Made by a program: the position numbers and the translations under genes | Source of the DNA: Streptomyces sp. ISL-96 | Lineage (GTDB): Bacteria > Actinomycetota > Actinomycetes > Streptomycetales > Streptomycetaceae | DNA: 64,000 nt | Direction of reading: 5' to 3' | Assembly: GCF_018614035.1 (NCBI RefSeq) | Contig: NZ_JAGGPA010000039.1 | Span: 1 to 64,000 of the forward strand | Notes under the pieces: generated by a model | Database searches by the model: none | Told to the model about the DNA's origin: nothing | The model's input: only the letters and a program-made list of their open reading frames with translations | Shown here: piece after piece, positions 14,910-23,127 of the stretch | Layout of the letters: the number at the start of each line of letters is the position of its first letter | How positions within the stretch are numbered: the stretch's first letter is position 1

Positions 14910-16523
14910 TCAGACGGCGGGCGCCGGCTCCTTCGCCACTGCCCGCTTGTCCAGCGACACCGGGTTCGGCTCCCGGTGCGGCGCGCACTGTGCGCGCCGC
15001 ACCGGCGTCCGGCCGGTCAGGAGATACGTCTCCAGGTGACCGTTGACGCACTTGTTCGCGCCGCCGCCGATGCCGTGCGCGCCGGCGTCCCGCTCCGTGA
15101 CCAGCACGGAGCCGGCCAGCCGCCGCTGAAGCTCCAGCGCGCCCGGGTACGGCGTGGCCGCGTCCCGCTCGGCGGCCAGGATCAGCGTCGGGGGCAGCTC
15201 ACCCGGCTCCGTACCGACGTCGAGCGGCTGCTGGCGCGGCGCGCTCCAGTACGCGCACGGCAGGTTCATCCACGCGTTGTCCCACGTCTCGAAGGGCGCG
15301 CGCGCCGCGAGCAGGCTGTTGTCGCGGTCCCACACCCACCACTCGGTCGGCCAGGGCGCGTCGTTGCACTCGACGGCGGTGTAGACGGCCTTGCTGTTCT
15401 CGTCGTCGCGCATCGCCTCGGGCTTCGGCGAGGCCTGGTCGATGAGCGGCTTCGGGTTGCCCTTCAGGTACTCCGAGAGCGCTGTGGCGCGCATCGCCCA
15501 GTAGTCGTCGTAGTAGCCGGCGCTCAGCAGCGCCGAGTGGAGCTGGCCGGGGCCCACCTTGCCGCCCGCCGGTTTGCGGGCGAGCCCGGCGCGCACCTTC
15601 TCGTAGCTGGCGAGCACCTCGTCGGGCGTGGTGCCCAGGTGGTACGTCTTGTCGTGCTTGGCGATCCAGGTACGGAAGTCCCTCCAGCGCCCCTCGAAGG
15701 CGAGCGACTGGTCGAGGTTGTTGCGGTACCAGATCTGCTCCGGGTCGGGATTGACCGCCGAGTCGAAGACCATGCGGCGTACGTGGGACGGGAAGAGCGT
15801 CGCGTACAGCGCGCCGAAGTAGGTGCCGTACGACGCGCCCATGAAGGTCAGCTTCTTTTCGCCGAGCGCCGCCCGCAGCACGTCCAGGTCGCGGGCGTTG
15901 TTGAGCGACGTGTAGTGGCGCAGCGCGCTGCCCGCCTTGCGGGCACAGCCGTCGGCGTACGCCTGGGCCTGGGCGATCCGCTCCTGCTTGTACGCGTAGG
16001 AAGGGTGCGTCGGGGCATCGCTGGGCGCCTTGACGAACTCTTCCGGCTTCTGGCAGGACAGCCGGGCCGAGCGGCCGACGCCGCGCGGGGCGTAGCCGAC
16101 GAGGTCGTACGCCGCGGCGAGCCGCTTCCACTCGGGCAGTACGCCCGCCATCGGGAAGAACATGCTGGAGGCGCCGGGGCCGCCGGGGTTGTAGACGAGC
16201 GCGCCCTGGCGGGCGTCGGGCTTTCCGGTCGCCCGGGCGCGGCTGACGGTGAGTGAGATCTGGCGGCCGCCGGGGTCGGCGTAGTCGAGGGGGACCCTGA
16301 CGGTGCCGCACTTGATGTGTCCGGGCAGTCCCTCGGACTTGGGGCAGGCGCCGAAGGCGATGCCGGTGGCGGCCGCGCGGTGAGCGGCCGCCGCGGTGCC
16401 GCGGGTCTCGGGGGAGACGGCGGATTCGGCGGATTCGGCGCTGCCCGCGGGGGCGGCGACGAGGGCGGTCAGGACCAGGGAGCCGATCGATGCCAGGGTC
16501 CCGTACATCGCCAGTGCTCTCAT
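14910..16523 (-). CDS. Secreted alpha/beta-hydrolase, tripeptidyl aminopeptidase family (S33)
   Basis: 537 residues. A signal peptide (MRALAMYGTLASIGSLVLTA) and a short pro-like region precede an alpha/beta-hydrolase fold. The oxyanion motif NPGGPGAS and the nucleophile elbow GASYGTYFG are those of the Streptomyces tripeptidyl aminopeptidase/SlpD-SlpE family. The C-terminal TAP-like region contains ILAAERDAATPYPGAL with the acid residue and DAGAHGIGGG with the catalytic His. It removes short N-terminal peptides from extracellular proteins. It is downstream of, and on the same strand as, the DUF692/TIGR04222 pair, 133 bases away. The ATG at 16523 has a strong GAAGGGAA site. Confidence 0.88.
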   Translation of the reverse strand: MRALAMYGTLASIGSLVLTALVAAPAGSAESAESAVSPETRGTAAAAHRAAATGIAFGACPKSEGLPGHIKCGTVRVPLDYADPGGRQISLTVSRARATGKPDARQGALVYNPGGPGASSMFFPMAGVLPEWKRLAAAYDLVGYAPRGVGRSARLSCQKPEEFVKAPSDAPTHPSYAYKQERIAQAQAYADGCARKAGSALRHYTSLNNARDLDVLRAALGEKKLTFMGASYGTYFGALYATLFPSHVRRMVFDSAVNPDPEQIWYRNNLDQSLAFEGRWRDFRTWIAKHDKTYHLGTTPDEVLASYEKVRAGLARKPAGGKVGPGQLHSALLSAGYYDDYWAMRATALSEYLKGNPKPLIDQASPKPEAMRDDENSKAVYTAVECNDAPWPTEWWVWDRDNSLLAARAPFETWDNAWMNLPCAYWSAPRQQPLDVGTEPGELPPTLILAAERDAATPYPGALELQRRLAGSVLVTERDAGAHGIGGGANKCVNGHLETYLLTGRTPVRRAQCAPHREPNPVSLDKRAVAKEPAPAV

Positions 16524-16656
16524 CGCGTTCCCTTCGTACTGATGCATGACAAAAGGGATACTTGGTGGGGGAGTTGGCGAAGTAAAGCACCGGTGCGCGG
16601 TGTCGGAGTCAATGACCCTGATGAGTCGCCCTGCGCCTGAGGGCGAGGGGCGTCGG

Positions 16657-17655
16657 TCAGGAACTGCTGCCGCAGCTGGAGCCGGAGCTCGAACCGCAGC
16701 TGGAGCCGCCTCCGCCTCCGCTGCTGCCGCAGCTCGAACCGCCGGAGCCGCCGGAGCAGCTGGAGCCGCCGGACCCGGAGCCCGAATCGCTTGAACTGCT
16801 GCCGCAACTCGACTTGCCGGAGGCCGAGCCGGCGCACCAGAGCACGGCCGCGGCCGCGTAGGTGGTGCTGTTGGCGCTGTCCGGGGACGACGGCGTGGAG
16901 CGGGTGGTACGGGTGCCGCCCGGTGTCTGCCGCGCCGCCTTCCGCAGCCGTTTGCGGAGGAGGGGATCGGGCAGCGCCCGCAGGCCGTGTACCGCGACGA
17001 GGTGGCCCGCGCCGGTCCGGTCCGCGTGCGAGACGGCGTACGCGGCGGCTGCCGCACGGCCTGCCGGGGTGATGCGGTGGGCTGCCCTGCCCGCGTTGAC
17101 GGCGCCGCACACGAGGCCCAGGACCAAGGCGGGCAACACCATGAAGATGAACGGCGTGAAGGTCACCACGACGCTCACCACGATCGCGACGGGCAGCCCG
17201 AGAACGCAGGCCAGTAGCAGGGTGATGCTGCCGGTACGCCACTTGCGGCTGGTGCGCGGCGGGATCATCAGGCCGCGGTGGGCGAGGCTGTCGCCGATGT
17301 CCTGCACCGCCGCGTTGCGCATCACGGCGTGCCGCAGGGTGTGCAGCGCGCCGTTGGGGGCGGCGGCGAGCTCGGCGAGTACGGCTCGCTCCACGGGGTC
17401 GTGGGCCACGGAGCTCAGGGCGGAGGCGACACCGGGGCGGCCGACCGCCAGGCGGCCGTCGGCGCACATCGCGGCCAGGGCGGCGTCAACGGTCCGGGAG
17501 GGGCCGCCGTTGAGGAAAGCGACCTCCATGAGGTCGTGGTCCTGGCCGGGGCCGTTGCCGGAGCCGCGGTGGAGGGCGGAGATGCCCCGGGTCAGGACGA
17601 TGCATGCCGCGACCATGGCGAGCGTGATCAGCAGGGCGAGGACGGTTATGGTCAT
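16657..17655 (-). CDS. TIGR04222-type membrane protein with cysteine-repeat tail
   Basis: 332 residues. An N-terminal transmembrane helix (TVLALLITLAMVAACIVL), a soluble segment of about 120 residues, then two more hydrophobic helices (LLLACVLGLPVAIVVSVVV; FMVLPALVLGLVCG) match my recollection of the TIGR04222 domain, which is found next to DUF692 genes. The last 51 residues are almost only Ser, Gly and Cys with five spaced cysteines (about positions 284, 300, 309, 320 and 328), four of them in SSCGSS. The start lies 7 bases after the stop of the DUF692 gene, so the two are coupled. The tail looks like a substrate for the MNIO enzyme; that is inference. Confidence 0.82.
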   Translation of the reverse strand: MTITVLALLITLAMVAACIVLTRGISALHRGSGNGPGQDHDLMEVAFLNGGPSRTVDAALAAMCADGRLAVGRPGVASALSSVAHDPVERAVLAELAAAPNGALHTLRHAVMRNAAVQDIGDSLAHRGLMIPPRTSRKWRTGSITLLLACVLGLPVAIVVSVVVTFTPFIFMVLPALVLGLVCGAVNAGRAAHRITPAGRAAAAAYAVSHADRTGAGHLVAVHGLRALPDPLLRKRLRKAARQTPGGTRTTRSTPSSPDSANSTTYAAAAVLWCAGSASGKSSCGSSSSDSGSGSGGSSCSGGSGGSSCGSSGGGGGSSCGSSSGSSCGSSS

Positions 17656-17662
17656 CGGCGCC

Positions 17663-19003
17663 TCACTTCCGGACGAGTGCGGCACGCGCCGCACGGACGA
17701 ATCGGGTCGAACGGCTGGGAGGGCGCGCGGCCGCGCGGTCCTGCCACCAGTAGGTGAGCCGCCTGCGGGCGGCGTCGTCCTCGGGCCGGCCGGTGGCCAG
17801 CAGGTGCTCGGCGAAGTCGAGCGCGTCGCGCCGGTAACCGGCCGACATCGGGCGGGACTTGGCGTACGCCAGGAACGCGGCGCGGTATGCGGCCCCGAGG
17901 ATCTCGGGGAGTTCCGGGGCCACCTTGGCCACGACGTCGGCCCGCTTCCCGGCGAGCGCGCGGCTCTGGACGCGCAGCCGCTCGCGGTCGAAGCCGGCTG
18001 GGACGGGGGTCCCGGCGACGAGCGCGGAAAGCAGCGCGGCCTGTGAGAGCGCGAGGCGCGTACGGGTGGCGGTGAGCTCCGTATCGCGACCGGCGCCGTG
18101 GGAGGAACGAGGCGCCGGGCCTTCGGCGGGCGAGTTGCCACCCCCGCGAGCTCCGCCGCGCGGAGGAGTGGCCGGGAGTGTCAGGGCTTGGCGGATCTTG
18201 GTCAGTTCGGCCGCCAGGGCTTCCTTGGAGGGGAAGTTGTCGTCTCGTTCCAGCAGGACGCCCGGGGGGTCCGTGCGGGAGCGGAGGTCCGTCAGGATGT
18301 CGAGGATGGGCCGGGTCACCGGGTGGGCGTGCGTGTCGTGCCACACGCCGTCCTTCTCGACTCCGCCCGCCACGTGGACGTACGCGATCGCCTCCACCGG
18401 GAGCTCGTCGAGGGCCGCCGAAGGGTCCTCGCCCCGGTTCACGTGGTTGGTGTGGAGGTTGGCCACGTCTATCAGGAGGCGGACGCCGGTGCGGTGCACC
18501 AGCTCGGCCAGGAACTGACCCTCCGTCATCTCCTCGCCCGGCCAGTTGATCAGCGCCGCGATGTTCTCCAGCGCCAGCGGCACCGGCAGGGAGTCCTGCG
18601 CGATGCGGACGTTCTCGCAGAGGACGTCGAGCGCGTCGCGGGTGCGGGGGACCGGCAGGAGGTGGCCGGCCTCCAGACGCGGGCTTGCCGTGAGCGGGCC
18701 TCCCGCCCGTACGAACGCTATGTGTTCCGTGACGAGAGGAGCGGCCAGGGCCTCAGCCGTCGCCGCCAGGTCGGCCAGGCGGGCCGCGTCCGGGCGGTCC
18801 GCGCCGCCCAGGCCCAGCGAGACGCCGTGCGGGATCACCGTCGTACCGCGGGCCCGCAGCCGGAGGATGGACTCGGGGAAGTGGCCGGGGCAGAGGTTTT
18901 CCGCCACCGCCTCCACCCAGTCGATCCCGGGCAGCTCCTCCACCGCTTCGGCTGTCTCCGGCCGCCAGCCGATCCCCGTACCGAGACGTCCAAGACGCTC
19001 CAT
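17663..19003 (-). CDS. DUF692 multinuclear non-haem iron oxidase (MNIO) with C-terminal extension
   Basis: 446 residues. Residues 1-280 form the DUF692 TIM barrel with the family's metal and active-site motifs: PHGVSLGLG (His59), TEHIAF (Glu93, His94), LENIAAL (Glu146), IDVANLHTNHVNRG (Asp179, His184, His187), YVHVAGG (His210), HDTHAHPV (Asp223, His225, His227) and LLERDDNFP (Glu252, Asp254). Known members (MbnB, TglH, ChrH, BufB) use iron to remodel cysteines of peptides. After a Gly/Pro-rich linker (about 280-310) a helical domain (about 320-446) resembles partner proteins of the DUF2063/BufC kind, here fused. The ATG at 19003 has a GGAGGGGG site. Confidence 0.87.
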   Translation of the reverse strand: MERLGRLGTGIGWRPETAEAVEELPGIDWVEAVAENLCPGHFPESILRLRARGTTVIPHGVSLGLGGADRPDAARLADLAATAEALAAPLVTEHIAFVRAGGPLTASPRLEAGHLLPVPRTRDALDVLCENVRIAQDSLPVPLALENIAALINWPGEEMTEGQFLAELVHRTGVRLLIDVANLHTNHVNRGEDPSAALDELPVEAIAYVHVAGGVEKDGVWHDTHAHPVTRPILDILTDLRSRTDPPGVLLERDDNFPSKEALAAELTKIRQALTLPATPPRGGARGGGNSPAEGPAPRSSHGAGRDTELTATRTRLALSQAALLSALVAGTPVPAGFDRERLRVQSRALAGKRADVVAKVAPELPEILGAAYRAAFLAYAKSRPMSAGYRRDALDFAEHLLATGRPEDDAARRRLTYWWQDRAAARPPSRSTRFVRAARAALVRK

Positions 19004-19093
19004 GAGTCCCCCTCCGCTGCTTCGTGCAGGGGTAATGGCCCCGGCGGACGGCGCCGAATCCACAGGAGGGGACGTTCAGAGGTTGATTTGAGG

Positions 19094-19882
19094 TTACGGC
19101 GACGGTTCCGGGCGGTTCGTGTTGACCGCCGGGCTGCCGATCTCGCCCTCCGGCTGCGCGGACGGCCGCGAGGTGAAGGTCTGGTCGCCGGTCGGCAGGG
19201 CGGGCGGCGGCGACGGGACGGTGAACGAGTTGTCGGGCGCGGGCGGCCCGGTGGGGCTCGCCGTGGCCGCGCCCGCCGCCTCGTTCGCGATGGCGTCGAA
19301 GTCGACCAGCCCGGTGGCCTCCAGCATGGTGATGTGGTCGAGCACGGTCTGGTTCGCGTCGCTCGCCAGTTGCCGGATCAGCGCGTTGCGGGTGGTGTGC
19401 CGCACCTGGGCTACGAGGGCGAAGACCTTGCCGTGCGCGTTGCGCAGCAGATTGGCGAACTTGCGGTCGTACTCCGGACCGGTCGCCGCCGACAGCTCCC
19501 TGAGCCAGCCCTGCTGCTGCTCGTTGGGCTGATTCGGCAGCGGTACGTTCAGCTGTGCGGCCACCGTACGGGCCCGCTTGTCGAGGTCGGCGTGGCCGAC
19601 GACCAAGTGGTCGCCGGCCTCCTTGATCGCCTCGCTGGGGGCGCGTTCGATCGCCTGCTGTCCGGCGGGCAGCTCCCACAGGCCCGCCAGCCGCACCTTC
19701 ACCAGAAAGTCCCGGTCGGTGGCGGACAGCGGGCCCCACTGGGTCGCGACCGTGGACGCGTTGAGGTTGGCCTGACCGGTGCCCGAGCGGTCCGCGTAGG
19801 ACCACACGGGGAAGGCGAGCGCGCCGATGGTGGCGACAAGTGCCGCGATGATGAGCGCTGTTCCGTTGATGCGTCGCAACAA
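19094..19882 (-). CDS. DUF4142 (ferritin-like fold) secreted/anchored protein
   Basis: 262 residues from a TTG with GGGAGA upstream. A hydrophobic N-terminal segment (LIIAALVATIGALAFPVW) should export or anchor it. The core is the helical DUF4142 domain (LSATDRDFLVKVRLAGLWEL, LVVGHADLDKRARTVAAQL, ALVAQVRHTTRNALIRQLA). The C-terminus is low in complexity and proline/serine-rich. DUF4142 proteins are extracytoplasmic and of unknown function. It precedes the DUF692 gene on the same strand with about 90 bases between, so it may belong to the same transcription unit. Confidence 0.84.
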   Translation of the reverse strand: MLRRINGTALIIAALVATIGALAFPVWSYADRSGTGQANLNASTVATQWGPLSATDRDFLVKVRLAGLWELPAGQQAIERAPSEAIKEAGDHLVVGHADLDKRARTVAAQLNVPLPNQPNEQQQGWLRELSAATGPEYDRKFANLLRNAHGKVFALVAQVRHTTRNALIRQLASDANQTVLDHITMLEATGLVDFDAIANEAAGAATASPTGPPAPDNSFTVPSPPPALPTGDQTFTSRPSAQPEGEIGSPAVNTNRPEPSP

Positions 19883-19987
19883 GATGTCTCCCGGGCCGAT
19901 GCGTTACACCGTCGAACCTACTTGCAAGTATTCATAGGTACGTGCGGTGCGGCCGAGGCGTTCAACGGCGTACGGGGGAAATCCCGT

Positions 19988-20659
19988 TCAGGAGCGCAGC
20001 GCCGGGTGGTCCGCGACGACCGTGCAGGAGCCGGGCGTGATCTCGGTGAAGCCCGCGTCCCGCACTATCGGCAGCCCGCTCGCGATGAGTTCGCGCCACC
20101 GTGCGGCGTCGGGCGTACGTACCGAAAGCGGGAAGCCGGCGGCCTGCCACGCCTTCCGCTGCACCTCCGTCAGCTCCCACCAAGCCAGTTGGGCCCCGTG
20201 ACCCGCCTGTGCCATCGTTTTGCCCGCCGACATGTCGAGGTTCGGATTCAGCCAGAGAACCGAGCCCTCGGGAACGGCCGGGCCCGGCGGCCGCGGATCG
20301 TCCAGGTCCGTACCCGAGACCTGAAGCTTCGCCAGCACCTTGGGCCAGCCGTCCAGGGGTACGGGCGGGAAGACCCGCACCTCGGCGGCAGCACCGGTGA
20401 CGGTGATCCCCGGCAGCGCGGACGCCTTGCGCCACTCCGCGCCGCGCGCCCGCCGCACCACCTTGCGGATCCGCGCGTCCTGCCAGAGCCGCATCGCCTC
20501 GGCCCACTCGCCGTCGCCCAGCGACCGCTCGTCGCTGAGCATCACCAGCACCGCGCGGGCCGCCGTCTCCAGGGCGTCCGTACGGGCCGGCGGATCGTCC
20601 TTCTCGATGTGGACGACCAGGGGCAGTACGAACTGCGGGGCTTCGTCGTGGGTGCTCAC
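19988..20659 (-). CDS. PTH2-like peptidyl-tRNA hydrolase family protein
   Basis: 223 residues from a GTG (VSTHDEAPQFVLPLVVH). The C-terminal half carries the PTH2 signature SAGKTMAQAGHGAQLAW followed by FPLSVRTPDAARWRELIA and DAGFTEITPGSCTVVA. The N-terminal half (about 110 residues) is an actinobacterial extension of unknown role. PTH2 enzymes release peptides from tRNA; bacterial members of this diverged group are not well characterised, so the activity is likely but not certain. Confidence 0.75.
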   Translation of the reverse strand: MSTHDEAPQFVLPLVVHIEKDDPPARTDALETAARAVLVMLSDERSLGDGEWAEAMRLWQDARIRKVVRRARGAEWRKASALPGITVTGAAAEVRVFPPVPLDGWPKVLAKLQVSGTDLDDPRPPGPAVPEGSVLWLNPNLDMSAGKTMAQAGHGAQLAWWELTEVQRKAWQAAGFPLSVRTPDAARWRELIASGLPIVRDAGFTEITPGSCTVVADHPALRS

Positions 20660-20745
20660 GCGGCCAGTCTGCCAGCCGAGGTTCTCCGGTATCTCAGCCC
20701 CTGGCATCTTGGCGGAGCGTATGCCTCCGGGTGAGGATGATCCGC

Positions 20746-21423
20746 ATGAAGAGCGATCTTTTTGCCACAGAGAACATGGCGCAGCAGGCCACTGTCCCGG
20801 GGATGACCCTCCAGAACGCCAAGTCGGTGAAGTACGCCGTCAATGGCGAGATGCACGCGCGGCAGGGCTCGATGATCGCCTTCCGCGGCAACCTCCAGTT
20901 CGAACGCAAGGGCCAGGGCATCGGCGGCATGCTCAAGCGCGCCGTGACCGGCGAGGGCCTGGCGCTGATGGCCGTGCGCGGCCAGGGCGAGGCGTGGTTC
21001 GCGCACGAGGCGCAGAACTGCTTCATCGTCGACATAGAGCAGGGCGACGCGCTCACCGTCAACGGCCGCAACGTGCTGTGCTTCGACGCGACGCTCTCGT
21101 ACGAGATCAAGACGGTGAAGGGCGCCGGCATGACCGGCGGCGGCCTCTTCAACAGCCTCTTCACCGGCTACGGCAAGCTCGCCGTGATCTGCGAGGGCAA
21201 CCCGATCGTGATCCCCGTGACGCAGCAGCAGCCGGTGTACGTCGACACCGACGCGGTGGTGGGCTGGAGCGCCCAGCTCAACACGTCGCTGCACCGCTCG
21301 CAGTCGGTCGGCTCCATGATCCGCGGCGGCTCGGGCGAGGCGGTCCAGCTGATGCTCCAGGGTGACGGCTTCGTCATCGTCCGGCCGAGCGAGCTCAAGC
21401 CCGAGAAGCCGGCGAGCAGCTGA
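20746..21423 (+). CDS. AIM24 family protein
   Basis: 225 residues, a beta-rich TRAP-like/AIM24 fold: YAVNGEMHARQGSMIAFRGN, GEAWFAHEAQNCFIVDIEQG and GNPIVIPVTQQQPVYVDTDA are typical. Function is unknown in bacteria; Streptomyces genomes carry several copies. The start at 20746 (MKSDLF) has GAGG nine bases upstream; two earlier in-frame starts exist. A perfect hairpin ends the gene at 21447-21468. Confidence 0.88.
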   Translation: MKSDLFATENMAQQATVPGMTLQNAKSVKYAVNGEMHARQGSMIAFRGNLQFERKGQGIGGMLKRAVTGEGLALMAVRGQGEAWFAHEAQNCFIVDIEQGDALTVNGRNVLCFDATLSYEIKTVKGAGMTGGGLFNSLFTGYGKLAVICEGNPIVIPVTQQQPVYVDTDAVVGWSAQLNTSLHRSQSVGSMIRGGSGEAVQLMLQGDGFVIVRPSELKPEKPASS

Positions 21424-21446
21424 CCCGGAGGGGCGGGGCGCGACTG

Positions 21447-21468
21447 CTCAGGCCCGGGCGGGCCTGAG
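21447..21468 (+). terminator. Terminator after the AIM24 gene
   Basis: CTCAGGCCCG and CGGGCCTGAG form a perfect 10-bp stem with a two-base centre, 24 bases beyond the stop codon. Confidence 0.65.
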
Positions 21469-21481
21469 TAGGGTCGTACGC

Positions 21482-21619
21482 ATGGATGAGAAGAGCCCGC
21501 CGTACGCCGAGTGCGTGCTGTGCCGGAAGCCGACCGAGTACCCGGAGTCGGTCAAGGGCATCGTGTACTGCCCTGTCTGCGAGTGGCAGGAGGCGCAGCG
21601 CACGGCCTGCTCCGGCTGA
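21482..21619 (+). CDS. 45-residue zinc-ribbon protein
   Basis: A tiny protein with two CxxC knuckles, Cys11/Cys14 (CVLCRKP) and Cys30/Cys33 (YCPVCEWQ), spaced as in a rubredoxin-like zinc ribbon. It starts MDEKSPPYAE and ends TACSG. The stop codon falls inside the first unit of a 15-bp tandem repeat, which may have altered the original C-terminus. Function unknown; a nucleic-acid or protein-binding zinc ribbon is likely. Confidence 0.65.
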   Translation: MDEKSPPYAECVLCRKPTEYPESVKGIVYCPVCEWQEAQRTACSG

Positions 21620-21650
21620 ACCTGCTCCGGCTGAACCTGCTCCTCCTGAA
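21606..21650. repeat. Three tandem 15-bp repeats between two genes
   Basis: CCTGCTCCGGCTGAA at 21606-21620 is repeated exactly at 21621-21635 and with two changes at 21636-21650. The first unit includes the last codons and stop of the zinc-ribbon gene. Confidence 0.85.
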
Positions 21651-21693
21651 ACCCGGTGGACAGCCTCCCGTGCGCCGGACGATCATCCGCAGC

Positions 21694-22221
21694 GTGACAG
21701 AACTGAGCTTCGTGGAGCTGGACGGCGCGGTCATGACCGCCCTGCTGGACCGGGACCTGGCCCGCGCCAGTGCCCGGGCCGGTATCCCCCTGACCGACTT
21801 CTTCCTGACCGACAGCGCGCTGTGGCTGTGGCGCTACCGCCTCGGGCAGATGGCCGGCGACCCCGCGCGGGCGAACTGGTGCGGCCGGCTCGCGGTGTGC
21901 GGTCCCGGCGGCGCCGTCGTCGGGCACGGCGGGTTCCACGGGCCGCCCGACGACCGGGGCATGGTCGAGCTCGGTTACGCCGTCGACCCCGCCTTCCGCC
22001 GCCGGGGGTACGCCAGGGCCACCCTCACCGAGCTCCTGCGCCGGGCCGCCGCCGCGCCGGGCGTGAGCACGGTGCGGGCGTCGATCCGGCCCGACAACGT
22101 GGCGTCCCTGGCCACCATCGCCGGCTTCGGCTTCACGGAGGCCGGCGAACTGTGGGACGAGGAGGACGGGATGGAGACGCTGTACGAAGTACCGGCCGCC
22201 CGCTTCCTCAGCGCTTCATGA
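21694..22221 (+). CDS. GNAT N-acetyltransferase
   Basis: 175 residues. The acetyl-CoA-binding motif is clear: VELGYAVDPAFRRRGYARAT (motif A) followed by VRASIRPDNVASLATIAGFG, where a modified N-terminus or small amine is usually recognised by RimJ-like members. The GTG at 21694 was preferred; another GTG lies 24 bases upstream. The 3' end overlaps the convergent polysaccharide deacetylase gene by 14 bases. Substrate unknown. Confidence 0.83.
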   Translation: MTELSFVELDGAVMTALLDRDLARASARAGIPLTDFFLTDSALWLWRYRLGQMAGDPARANWCGRLAVCGPGGAVVGHGGFHGPPDDRGMVELGYAVDPAFRRRGYARATLTELLRRAAAAPGVSTVRASIRPDNVASLATIAGFGFTEAGELWDEEDGMETLYEVPAARFLSAS

Positions 22222-23110
22222 GCTCGGACACCTTCACGAAGCGGTAGCCGCGCTCGCGCAGCTCCGGCACGATCCGCCGGACCGCCTCCTCGGTCACGGG
22301 CGCCGCGCTGCGCGTGCAGTGCATGACGACCAGGGAACCCGGCCGCACGTCGGCCAACACCTGCTCGGCCACGGCGTTGCCGTCGTTCGCGAAGGCGTCG
22401 CCGCTGACCACGTCCCACTGGACCGCCGTCACCTTCACCGGGGCCAGGGCGCGCAGCGCCTCGTCGTCGTAACAGCCGCCTGGAAAGCGGAAGTACGGGA
22501 CGACGTTCCGCGCCCCCGCCTGGCGGAAGGCGGCGAAGGCGCGCTCCACGTCGGCGCGCATCTGCTGCGCGGAGACCGTGGGGAGGCCGTAGCAGGGGGA
22601 CTTGAAGGCGTGGTGGCTGTACGAGTGGTTCGCGATCTCGAAGAGGGGGTCCCGCCCGATCGAGCGGGCCTGGTCCGGGTACTCCTCGGCCCAGCGGCCC
22701 GTCATGAAGACCGTCGCCGGGACCTTCAGGCTGCGCAGGGACGCGATCAGGGCGGGGTTGTCGAAGTGCTCGCCGCGTGCGGCGCGTGCTCCCTGGTCCG
22801 CCGTCATGTCGGCGTCGAAGGTCAGTGCGACGGTCTTGGTACGGGTGTCGGGGGCGCGTTCGAAGACGGGGGTGAGGCCGCCGGGGCCCGCGGCGAGGGT
22901 CGGAGGCGCGGCCCGTTCCGGCGCCGCCCGTTCCGGCTCGGCTTTCAGGGGGGACGGCGCGGGCGCGGGACGCCCCGGCGGCGAGGCGGGCCGGGAGGCG
23001 GGCGCGGTAGCGGTGCTCTTGCGCGGGGTGGTGTCAGTGCCGCCGCCGCATCCCGCGAGGGCCGCGCCGAGGACCGCTGCCGCCACCAGTCTTCGTACGA
23101 TAATGATCAC
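22208..23110 (-). CDS. Polysaccharide deacetylase lipoprotein (NodB domain)
   Basis: 300 residues from a GTG. The N-terminus has a lipobox (LAGC) at about residue 20, so it is probably surface-anchored. After an Ala/Pro linker the NodB domain (CE4) begins with TVALTFDADMTADQG, in which the usual second Asp of the TFDD motif is Ala-Asp. Metal-binding HSYSHH and the active-site loop YFRFPGGCYDD are intact. It should remove N-acetyl groups from peptidoglycan or another envelope glycan. Confidence 0.87.
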   Translation of the reverse strand: MIIIVRRLVAAAVLGAALAGCGGGTDTTPRKSTATAPASRPASPPGRPAPAPSPLKAEPERAAPERAAPPTLAAGPGGLTPVFERAPDTRTKTVALTFDADMTADQGARAARGEHFDNPALIASLRSLKVPATVFMTGRWAEEYPDQARSIGRDPLFEIANHSYSHHAFKSPCYGLPTVSAQQMRADVERAFAAFRQAGARNVVPYFRFPGGCYDDEALRALAPVKVTAVQWDVVSGDAFANDGNAVAEQVLADVRPGSLVVMHCTRSAAPVTEEAVRRIVPELRERGYRFVKVSELMKR

Positions 23111-23127
23111 TCACGGAAAATATCCGA

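Noticed and set aside
18098..20734. 878-codon plus-strand frame opposite the DUF692, DUF4142 and PTH2-like genes
   Set aside because: Spans several well-supported genes on the other strand and has no recognisable domain.
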